Shown here: positions 28,514 through 36,469 of the stretch, in pieces
Layout of the letters: each line of letters opens with the position of its first letter
Numbering within the stretch: position 1 is the stretch's first letter
NCBI GenBank assembly: GCA_020722705.1
Contig: DYKI01000004.1
Location: 47,816-111,815 of the forward strand
Direction: 5' to 3'
DNA from: Chthonomonas calidirosea
GTDB taxonomy: Bacteria > Armatimonadota > Chthonomonadetes > Chthonomonadales > CAJBBX01
DNA: 64,000 nucleotides
Position numbers and translations under genes: made by a program
The notes under the pieces: model-generated
What the model saw: only the letters and a program-made list of their open reading frames with translations
Database searches by the model: none
Told to the model about the DNA's origin: nothing

Positions 28514-29494
28514 TCACTGCCTTTCCGTCTCGTCCGAGCGTTCAGGCTCCGACGACGCGCCAGTCAACGTTGAAGGCGACGGGCCAGATGGATCCGTCTC
28601 GCCATTCCGCTCCAGCGCGAGCTCCGTGGTTGCAGACACGTGGATCGAACGAAGCCGCCCGGACGCATCCCTGTCTGCTGTTCCACGAAGCTCCGTGACG
28701 GTATCGCCAATCCTGACTCGATCGCGCCATCCGCCCGCAGTAATATCGTCAAGCGCGCGCGGCAGGTGCGGTACCGGAATGGCTGGACCCCTCGACATGC
28801 CGGACGCTGACCGCGGAGCATCCGCGGCTCCCGAATCTGCTCCGGCAGCCAGGAGCATTCGCGCTGTCACGCCTCGTTTATCCGCCACATCGAGAATGCT
28901 GTCGGGGGTCGGTGCGGTATGAACGACGCGCTGTCCCCTCTTCGGCTTGGCGCGAAGTCTGTCAAAACCCTGTCGAGTCGCCTGACGCGGCTGGTCGTCT
29001 TCAGACACTCCGGAAGCCGTCATCGGACCGGAGCCGTTGGGCTGGGCAACGGTCGGGGCAGCCGGCATGACCACACCTGCCGGCGCTGCGACGCGCGTCT
29101 GCTGCGGAGTGGCGTCGCGGACTCCTGCGTCATCCGGAGCGCCGATGCCGAGACGCCGCGACCTGTTCGCAAGATATGCGGCACTCGTGACAGCCAGGAG
29201 GACGACCGCCACTGCGCCGGCATAGCGCAGACGGCGAACCGGCGATGCTTGCGGACGCTCCAGCGCCGCAATCCGGGCATACAGCCCCGCGCGAACGCTG
29301 TCAGGCATGTCTGAAGGGCGAAGACTGTGGAGGGCTCCCAGCGCCCGGCTCATTCTCTGTGCGTCTGCCCGGCACACAGGACACCGATCGAGGTGCACGC
29401 GCACTGCGGCGGCCTGGTCATCTGGAAGTTCGTGTTCGAGGTAAGCCGACAGCATGCCGGCTACGTCGCGGCAACGAATCCTATTCTCGCGCAT
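28514..29494 (-). CDS. anti-sigma factor (zf-HC2 type) with large extracytoplasmic region
   Basis: CRDVAGMLSAYLEHELPDDQAAAVRVHLDRCPVCRAD; TM YAGAVAVVLLAVTSAAYLA. Confidence 0.88.
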   Translation of the reverse strand: MRENRIRCRDVAGMLSAYLEHELPDDQAAAVRVHLDRCPVCRADAQRMSRALGALHSLRPSDMPDSVRAGLYARIAALERPQASPVRRLRYAGAVAVVLLAVTSAAYLANRSRRLGIGAPDDAGVRDATPQQTRVAAPAGVVMPAAPTVAQPNGSGPMTASGVSEDDQPRQATRQGFDRLRAKPKRGQRVVHTAPTPDSILDVADKRGVTARMLLAAGADSGAADAPRSASGMSRGPAIPVPHLPRALDDITAGGWRDRVRIGDTVTELRGTADRDASGRLRSIHVSATTELALERNGETDPSGPSPSTLTGASSEPERSDETERQ

Positions 29495-30167
29495 GGGGCC
29501 CAACCACCTGATCGTAGCACTCGCGGAACTTCTGCCGCGCCCGAAACAGCCTGACCTTGGCGGCTCCGGTCGAACAGCCGAGCACTTTCGCCATGTCCTC
29601 GATGTCCATCTCCTGCAGATACCGCAGGACAAGCACCTCGCGATGCCTGGCGTCCATTCGATCGAGCACCTGACGCACTTCGTCTGCGGCGGACCGCGAT
29701 TCGATGGCATTCGCCGGATCGCTCGATGGATCGGACTTGTTCTGGAGCGTTTCACCGAACGGGACCCACCTACGCCGCCGATGCGATCGAGCCGCATCGA
29801 GCGCCCGGTTCAGGGCGATTCGGTACAGCCATGTCGAGAAGCGCGATCCGCGCCTGAAGGTATGAAGCGATCGGTAGACCTGCAGGAAGACCTCCTGTGT
29901 CACGTCGCTCGCGTCATCTTCGGACGTAAGCACACCACGCACGATGTTGTACACATAGGCTCCGTAACGCTCGAACAACTCGTCGAACGCTCCCCGGTCA
30001 CCGCTCAGGAACCGTTCAACGGCAGCCTCGTCGGGGTCAGACGAGATCGTGGCCGCCTGACGGTTCAACGCGGGCCCCCATATGAGCGGATATGTGCTCT
30101 CTCTCATGTCGGACATTGCGCAATGATTGCCGTCCCACCTTTCGGCACCCATTAGACGCGGAAGCAC
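29481..30167 (-). CDS. ECF-type RNA polymerase sigma factor
   Basis: YVYNIVRGVLTSEDDASDVTQEVFLQVYRSLHTFRRGSRFSTWLYRIALN, REVLVLRYLQEMDIEDMAKVLGCSTGAAKVRLFRARQKF; start possibly internal (MSDMREST). Confidence 0.94.
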   Translation of the reverse strand: MLPRLMGAERWDGNHCAMSDMRESTYPLIWGPALNRQAATISSDPDEAAVERFLSGDRGAFDELFERYGAYVYNIVRGVLTSEDDASDVTQEVFLQVYRSLHTFRRGSRFSTWLYRIALNRALDAARSHRRRRWVPFGETLQNKSDPSSDPANAIESRSAADEVRQVLDRMDARHREVLVLRYLQEMDIEDMAKVLGCSTGAAKVRLFRARQKFRECYDQVVGPHARE

Positions 30168-30221
30168 TTCCTCGGGTTACGTGCCGGCCCAGTCTCCCGC
30201 AGATGCCCCAACCGTATCCCT

Positions 30222-31783
30222 TTTCACAGCCACTTGGTGCGCGCCGTATAGGTGACGGTCGCGCTGCCGTTCTTCGGCACCTTCACCGCGAACTCCACCG
30301 TCCTCGCGTCGCGCTTCACAAAGTCCATGCTCTTCTGCGTGATCCGCCAGTCCGCCCACAGATGCTCGATCACCGACACCGTTACGTCCTCCGACTTGTG
30401 GTTCTTCACCGTCACCTCGAAGCTCTCCTCAACCTCCTTCTCCGAGATACGGCGAAAGCTCGTGCGCTTATGCTCACCGACAATGTCGAAGGCGTCGCCC
30501 ACAGTCAGGCGCACCGTCTCGTCTTTGGGGGTGTGGTCTATCTCATCTTCACCGACAAACTGCAGGCCGCCCTTGCTGTCCGCCTTGTAGAGCCGCATCC
30601 GCCCCTTCGGCAACGGAATCCCGAGGCTCGGCTTGGCGTTCTTCACCTCGATGATGACGTTCACCTTCTTGTAGTTGCTCGTGTCCCATTGCTCGCCCGG
30701 ACGAAACTCAGGATTGGAGATGCCCCAGAAACCGGTCCGCCCATCATACACAAACTTCTTCACACATGGGGCCTTGTTCGCCGACAACAGCGTCATTTGC
30801 TTCTGCTCGTTGTCGCGGACCGTGGTCGTTCCGTCAAGCGTGTACAGGTGGTACTCGAACAGGGACTCCTCCTGGAAGGCGGGAGCGGCAGCATCCATGA
30901 GCGCCTCCTGTCGGCGCACGGCCCCCCCCATGCCGCCCCGCGGCTGTATTCGCCGGACGTCGCCCGCGATGAGCTGCAGGTTGGCGTTCTCGTAGGTCGC
31001 GCCGCTCTTGTTGTCCAGCGTCACCCAGCCCGTCACGTCCACAAGTTGGTCGTCCGCGCTCAGCACGACAACATAGTCCGCGCGCCACGTCAGCCCCTGA
31101 GTCATGTACGACACCTCGGCCTCATGCCGGCCCGCCTGCTCGCTGTCAACAAGCCATAACAGCCGCGGAATCGGCACCAACCCGACAGGCATCTCATGAA
31201 GATGCGCTTCGCCCACAGGATTCAGCACGATCCGTCCATCATCCGTCTTGACCACGAGGCCGTTGTATGAAGTGCCGCCCCCACCCTCGCCCGTCTGCGC
31301 CACCTGAGCCGTCACAGGAGCCAGGATCGTCCCGGTGATCTCCTTCTGTTGACCGTTGCCGATGTTCTGCCGAATCGTCACACGCTTGCCAACCGACTTG
31401 TTCAGCATCGTCAACGGGTTGATCAAGTCGTACTGGTAGTTCTGCTCGCGAACCACGACAGCGTTCGGTGCGGTCAAGGACTTGAAATGCACCGTCGTCG
31501 GGTCTATCAACTGAGCCACGTCCTCGACGATCAGCGCCGTGCGTCCCTTCCCAAGCTCAACGGTCCGACGGTCCTTCACCACGCCGAAGTTCTGGTTATA
31601 GATCGTCAACGATACGCCGGTCGGCTTGCCGACCTTGCCCTCCTGCTGTCCAAACGCCGCAGACGCCAGTGCACCAGCCAATATCGCGGCCGACAGAAAA
31701 CGTGACATATCGAAGCCTCCTCGTTCCCGGCGGCCAGCAGCCGCCAGGCATTGGGTTAGACGATGCGACGGCCAGAAATCACT
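30222..31783. repeat. 1562-bp direct repeat, copy A
   Basis: Corresponds to 33071-34632 at a constant +2849 offset; all ORF translations inside are the same in both copies. Confidence 0.95.
30224..31708 (-). CDS. DUF4139 domain protein, copy A
   Basis: Signal-like MSRFLSAAILAGALASAAFG; LTIYNQNFGVVKDRRTVELGKGRTALIVEDVAQLIDPTTVHFKS; FRRISEKEVEESFEVTVKNHKSEDVTVSVIEHL. Confidence 0.88.
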   Translation of the reverse strand: MSRFLSAAILAGALASAAFGQQEGKVGKPTGVSLTIYNQNFGVVKDRRTVELGKGRTALIVEDVAQLIDPTTVHFKSLTAPNAVVVREQNYQYDLINPLTMLNKSVGKRVTIRQNIGNGQQKEITGTILAPVTAQVAQTGEGGGGTSYNGLVVKTDDGRIVLNPVGEAHLHEMPVGLVPIPRLLWLVDSEQAGRHEAEVSYMTQGLTWRADYVVVLSADDQLVDVTGWVTLDNKSGATYENANLQLIAGDVRRIQPRGGMGGAVRRQEALMDAAAPAFQEESLFEYHLYTLDGTTTVRDNEQKQMTLLSANKAPCVKKFVYDGRTGFWGISNPEFRPGEQWDTSNYKKVNVIIEVKNAKPSLGIPLPKGRMRLYKADSKGGLQFVGEDEIDHTPKDETVRLTVGDAFDIVGEHKRTSFRRISEKEVEESFEVTVKNHKSEDVTVSVIEHLWADWRITQKSMDFVKRDARTVEFAVKVPKNGSATVTYTARTKWL

Positions 31784-31840
31784 CGGAGCCGACGCCGCTT
31801 CTGCGGCCATATAACCGAGCCACGACCGGGTCGAAGCTCG

Positions 31841-32998
31841 CTAGCCGGCTGCAGTAAGCGACCTACGCTGCGCTGCCAACTCGCGCACCGGCATCACGTG
31901 AACCTTCTCAGACAGGCTGTATGCCCTAACACCCGGGTAGATGACAGTTAGGCGCTCGAGTCCGAGGTCCGCCAGCGCGATGTGCATGGATTTCGTGATC
32001 CTTGGGGCATCCTCTCGCTTAACTTCCACTCCGTATCGTCGCCCCCTCGCATGCAGGAGCAGGTCCAGTTCGGCGCCCTGATGCGTGCCCCAGAAGTAGG
32101 CCTCATCGTAGGGCACGCACTTCAGAACTTCCTCGATTATGTAGCCCTCCCATGAGGCTCCACATCGCGGATGACGGAGAAGGTCGTCCAACGTGCGAAG
32201 ACCAAGCAGTGTGTGCAGCAGCCCGCTATCTCGCACATACACCTTCGGCGACCTGACCTGTCGTTTGGCCATGTTTTCATACCAGGGCCTGAGTTGCCGC
32301 ACAACGAACAGGCCGGCCAGCACATCGAGGTACCGCCGAACCGTGGTCTCGCCTATTCCAAGGGAACGTGCAGGATCGGCCGCCGACCAGACACCGCCAT
32401 GCTGATGCGCCAGCATTGTCCATAGGCGATACAATGTCTCCGAGGGCAGCCCACCGGCGACCTCTGGAACGTCCCGTTCCAGGAATGTGCGGACGAGGCT
32501 CCGCCGCCACGCATCGGAGTCCTCATCGCTCTCGGCAAGGTAGGACAGCGGAAAGCCGCCACGGAGCCAGTGCCGCTCCAGATGATCGGAACCGACCTCG
32601 CACAGGCCGAACGGGCAGAGCTCAACGATCTCGATCCGACCCGCCAGCGACTCCGAGGTGCCACGGAGGAGCCCTGGCGAGGCGCTCCCGAGGAGCAGGA
32701 ACTGCGCGGGCAGCGGAGTACGATCGCACAGCACTCGCAGCACCGAAAAGAGGCTCGGTCGGCGCTGCAGCTCGTCAATGACCACAAGGCCCCGCAAGTC
32801 GCCGAGGGCCGTCATCGGTTCGGAGAGCCGGGCGAGGCTGACCGGATCCTCCAGATCGAAGTAGTTCGCCGAGTCAGCAGGCACCAGTGTCCGGGCGATG
32901 GTCGTCTTGCCACTCTGCCGTGGGCCGACAAGCAGAACAGCACGGCTGCGGCGCAACGAGGCAGTGATCTGGGCTACGACATCCGGACGAGGAGTCAT
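31841..32998 (-). CDS. AAA ATPase with DUF4143-like C-terminal domain
   Basis: AVLLVGPRQSGKTTIARTLV (Walker A), GLVVIDELQRRPSLFSVLRVLCDR (Walker B), FLLLGSASPGLLRGTSESLAGRIEIVEL, winged-helix-like SLGIGETTVRRYLDVLAGLFVVRQLRPW, YGVEVKREDAP. Confidence 0.95.
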   Translation of the reverse strand: MTPRPDVVAQITASLRRSRAVLLVGPRQSGKTTIARTLVPADSANYFDLEDPVSLARLSEPMTALGDLRGLVVIDELQRRPSLFSVLRVLCDRTPLPAQFLLLGSASPGLLRGTSESLAGRIEIVELCPFGLCEVGSDHLERHWLRGGFPLSYLAESDEDSDAWRRSLVRTFLERDVPEVAGGLPSETLYRLWTMLAHQHGGVWSAADPARSLGIGETTVRRYLDVLAGLFVVRQLRPWYENMAKRQVRSPKVYVRDSGLLHTLLGLRTLDDLLRHPRCGASWEGYIIEEVLKCVPYDEAYFWGTHQGAELDLLLHARGRRYGVEVKREDAPRITKSMHIALADLGLERLTVIYPGVRAYSLSEKVHVMPVRELAAQRRSLTAAG

Positions 32999-33008
32999 GG
33001 AGTGATCT

Positions 33009-33049
33009 TACCATGAAATGCCACCACATTGTGGAGGGATTTCATGGTA
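33009..33049. promoter_or_regulatory. 41-bp near-perfect palindrome just upstream of the ATPase start codon
   Basis: TACCATGAAATGCCACCACATTGTGGAGGGATTTCATGGTA; 18 of 20 positions pair around the centre at 33029. Confidence 0.85.
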
Positions 33050-33070
33050 TGTGACGTATCCTGACGACCC

Positions 33071-34632
33071 TTTCACAGCCACTTGGTGCGCGCCGTATAG
33101 GTGACGGTCGCGCTGCCGTTCTTCGGCACCTTCACCGCGAACTCCACCGTCCTCGCGTCGCGCTTCACAAAGTCCATGCTCTTCTGCGTGATCCGCCAGT
33201 CCGCCCACAGATGCTCGATCACCGACACCGTTACGTCCTCCGACTTGTGGTTCTTCACCGTCACCTCGAAGCTCTCCTCAACCTCCTTCTCCGAGATACG
33301 GCGAAAGCTCGTGCGCTTATGCTCACCGACAATGTCGAAGGCGTCGCCCACAGTCAGGCGCACCGTCTCGTCTTTGGGGGTGTGGTCTATCTCATCTTCA
33401 CCGACAAACTGCAGGCCGCCCTTGCTGTCCGCCTTGTAGAGCCGCATCCGCCCCTTCGGCAACGGAATCCCGAGGCTCGGCTTGGCGTTCTTCACCTCGA
33501 TGATGACGTTCACCTTCTTGTAGTTGCTCGTGTCCCATTGCTCGCCCGGACGAAACTCAGGATTGGAGATGCCCCAGAAACCGGTCCGCCCATCATACAC
33601 AAACTTCTTCACACATGGGGCCTTGTTCGCCGACAACAGCGTCATTTGCTTCTGCTCGTTGTCGCGGACCGTGGTCGTTCCGTCAAGCGTGTACAGGTGG
33701 TACTCGAACAGGGACTCCTCCTGGAAGGCGGGAGCGGCAGCATCCATGAGCGCCTCCTGTCGGCGCACGGCCCCCCCCATGCCGCCCCGCGGCTGTATTC
33801 GCCGGACGTCGCCCGCGATGAGCTGCAGGTTGGCGTTCTCGTAGGTCGCGCCGCTCTTGTTGTCCAGCGTCACCCAGCCCGTCACGTCCACAAGTTGGTC
33901 GTCCGCGCTCAGCACGACAACATAGTCCGCGCGCCACGTCAGCCCCTGAGTCATGTACGACACCTCGGCCTCATGCCGGCCCGCCTGCTCGCTGTCAACA
34001 AGCCATAACAGCCGCGGAATCGGCACCAACCCGACAGGCATCTCATGAAGATGCGCTTCGCCCACAGGATTCAGCACGATCCGTCCATCATCCGTCTTGA
34101 CCACGAGGCCGTTGTATGAAGTGCCGCCCCCACCCTCGCCCGTCTGCGCCACCTGAGCCGTCACAGGAGCCAGGATCGTCCCGGTGATCTCCTTCTGTTG
34201 ACCGTTGCCGATGTTCTGCCGAATCGTCACACGCTTGCCAACCGACTTGTTCAGCATCGTCAACGGGTTGATCAAGTCGTACTGGTAGTTCTGCTCGCGA
34301 ACCACGACAGCGTTCGGTGCGGTCAAGGACTTGAAATGCACCGTCGTCGGGTCTATCAACTGAGCCACGTCCTCGACGATCAGCGCCGTGCGTCCCTTCC
34401 CAAGCTCAACGGTCCGACGGTCCTTCACCACGCCGAAGTTCTGGTTATAGATCGTCAACGATACGCCGGTCGGCTTGCCGACCTTGCCCTCCTGCTGTCC
34501 AAACGCCGCAGACGCCAGTGCACCAGCCAATATCGCGGCCGACAGAAAACGTGACATATCGAAGCCTCCTCGTTCCCGGCGGCCAGCAGCCGCCAGGCAT
34601 TGGGTTAGACGATGCGACGGCCAGAAATCACT
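33071..34632. repeat. 1562-bp direct repeat, copy B
   Basis: See copy A; boundaries located by eye from divergence of flanks. Confidence 0.95.
33073..34557 (-). CDS. DUF4139 domain protein, copy B
   Basis: Same translation as 30224-31708. Confidence 0.88.
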   Translation of the reverse strand: MSRFLSAAILAGALASAAFGQQEGKVGKPTGVSLTIYNQNFGVVKDRRTVELGKGRTALIVEDVAQLIDPTTVHFKSLTAPNAVVVREQNYQYDLINPLTMLNKSVGKRVTIRQNIGNGQQKEITGTILAPVTAQVAQTGEGGGGTSYNGLVVKTDDGRIVLNPVGEAHLHEMPVGLVPIPRLLWLVDSEQAGRHEAEVSYMTQGLTWRADYVVVLSADDQLVDVTGWVTLDNKSGATYENANLQLIAGDVRRIQPRGGMGGAVRRQEALMDAAAPAFQEESLFEYHLYTLDGTTTVRDNEQKQMTLLSANKAPCVKKFVYDGRTGFWGISNPEFRPGEQWDTSNYKKVNVIIEVKNAKPSLGIPLPKGRMRLYKADSKGGLQFVGEDEIDHTPKDETVRLTVGDAFDIVGEHKRTSFRRISEKEVEESFEVTVKNHKSEDVTVSVIEHLWADWRITQKSMDFVKRDARTVEFAVKVPKNGSATVTYTARTKWL

Positions 34633-34751
34633 ACAAGCCCGACGGGACAGCAGACGTGAAGGACGTCCGGCATGTGGCGGCGAATGAAGCACAGCCGTTC
34701 GCGCTGACCGTGGATGCATTCGGAGGAACCCGACTTGGGCCTGTATATTGA
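34633..34751 (+). pseudogene. possible 3' remnant of a gene truncated at the copy B boundary
   Basis: Reads YKPDGTADVKDVRHVAANEAQPFALTVDAFGGTRLGPVY* up to and overlapping the symporter start; no plausible start downstream of the repeat edge. Confidence 0.4.
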
Positions 34752-36456
34752 CGGACTCATCATTCTGTTCTACTTCGCCTCGATCACGACTATCGGTCTC
34801 TATATGGGCCGCCGCGAGAAGAGCCTGCACGATTTCGCGCTGGGCGGCCGTCGTGTTCCGTGGTGGGCTGTGATGGCCTCGCTGATTGCGGCCGAGACCA
34901 GTGCAGCCACGTTCCTCGGCGCCCCGGGCGAAGGCTACGAGAAGCGCAGTCTCGCCTATGTTCAACTGGTATTCGGCCTTATCATTGGGCGCTACATCGT
35001 CGGTTACGCGTTCCTAAAGCCCTACTACCGCTACAAGGTCTATACGGTCTACGACTACCTGGGTGTGCGCTTCGGCGCGGTGACGAAGAACTACGTGTCC
35101 GCGTTGTTCCTGGTCATGCGAACGCTGGCGTCCGGCACGCGCCTCTTCGTGCCGTCGCTCGTGATGGTTCTCGCCTGGCGAATGTTCACGGGCGGCGAAG
35201 TGCAGTTCAGTCAGGCGGCAGTCTCGACGGTGCCCCCTTACATCGTTGCCATCGTCCTCCTCACGATCGTGACGAGCGTCTACACGGCGATCGGCGGGAT
35301 CAAAGCGGTGATCTGGACGGACGTCATACAGGCGACTCTGATGTTCACGAGCGCTCTGGTGGCGATCGGAACCCTGCTGCACCAGATCGGCGGGTTCGGT
35401 GAGCTTGCTCGGGCTGTGCCGCAGATGACGCGCCTTGAAGGGTACTTCATCACGGGCTTCGAGCCGACGAAGGTAACCGCATGGATGAAGGCGGAAGGCA
35501 TCCAAGCCATGGACGCCTGGCAGTACGTCAAACTCATCCTGGCCAGCGACTACACGGTGTTTTCGGCGCTGATCGCGACAGTCATGGCCAACATGGCGGC
35601 GTTCGGGACCGATCAGGACATGGTTCAGCGCCTGTTGACTGCAGAGACGCATCAGAAGGCTCGGCGCAGCCTCATCAGCGCAGCGTTCATGGACCTGCCC
35701 ATCGCCGCTGCGTTCACGTTCATCGGCATCCTTCTCTTCGTCTATTACACCAAGGACCCGACCTGGCGCCCAGCCGCCAATGCCGATGTGTTCGGCGCCT
35801 ATATCCTCCACGTCATGCCTGTCGGCATGAGGGGTCTGGTGCTGGCCGGCGTCTTCGCCACGGCCATGGGCTCGCTGTCGGCAGCGCTCAACGCGCTGGC
35901 CACAAGCGCGACGAACGACTGGTGGATTCCCTACTTCGCCCGCAAGAGCGACGAGGCCGGCCATGTGCGCGCTGCACGTGTCTTCACGGTGATCTTCGCG
36001 ATCCTGATGGTCGTGATCGCCGGGTTCTTCGCCTATGCCAAGGTGACCGACCCGAACGTGCGCATCATACCCGTGGTGCTGGGCATCGCAGGCTTCATCC
36101 TTGGGCCGATGCTCGGCGTGTTCCTGATCGGCATGTTCACGAAGCAGCGCGGCTCGGATCGCGGCAATGTGCTTGCCGTCACATGCGGCCTCATCGCGAC
36201 CATTGTGCTGGGCGAACTGCACATCTCGGCAGCCAACATGGTCCTGCCGTGGCTCGGATACGACACCGTCTGGGTTCGGCCGGATTGGCTGCCCCATGTG
36301 TCGTTCACCTGGTTTGCCATGGTCGGGGCAGTGACTGTCTTCCTGGTCGGAGTGCTGTTTCGGACTCCCGACCATGTGATCGCCGAGGCCGAACGCAAGG
36401 CCAGGGCCGCGGATGCAGGAGACGAGACACCGCCAGCGCTCCGTGCTGTTGCCTGA
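34714..36456 (+). CDS. sodium:solute symporter (SSS) family protein
   Basis: LIILFYFASITTIGLYMGRREKSLHDFALGGRRVPWWAVMASLIAAETSAATFLGAPGEGY; many TM segments. Confidence 0.92.
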   Translation: MHSEEPDLGLYIDGLIILFYFASITTIGLYMGRREKSLHDFALGGRRVPWWAVMASLIAAETSAATFLGAPGEGYEKRSLAYVQLVFGLIIGRYIVGYAFLKPYYRYKVYTVYDYLGVRFGAVTKNYVSALFLVMRTLASGTRLFVPSLVMVLAWRMFTGGEVQFSQAAVSTVPPYIVAIVLLTIVTSVYTAIGGIKAVIWTDVIQATLMFTSALVAIGTLLHQIGGFGELARAVPQMTRLEGYFITGFEPTKVTAWMKAEGIQAMDAWQYVKLILASDYTVFSALIATVMANMAAFGTDQDMVQRLLTAETHQKARRSLISAAFMDLPIAAAFTFIGILLFVYYTKDPTWRPAANADVFGAYILHVMPVGMRGLVLAGVFATAMGSLSAALNALATSATNDWWIPYFARKSDEAGHVRAARVFTVIFAILMVVIAGFFAYAKVTDPNVRIIPVVLGIAGFILGPMLGVFLIGMFTKQRGSDRGNVLAVTCGLIATIVLGELHISAANMVLPWLGYDTVWVRPDWLPHVSFTWFAMVGAVTVFLVGVLFRTPDHVIAEAERKARAADAGDETPPALRAVA

Positions 36457-36469
36457 CGGAGGCCCAACG

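Noticed and set aside
31841-32998. DUF4143 ATPase as an anti-phage or toxin-antitoxin gene
   Set aside because: No partner gene or defence neighbourhood; the family is common and mostly uncharacterised, so no defence claim is supported.
33073-34965. 630-aa version of the DUF4139 protein in copy B
   Set aside because: The extension runs antisense into the symporter; copy A and the signal-like sequence support the start at 34557.
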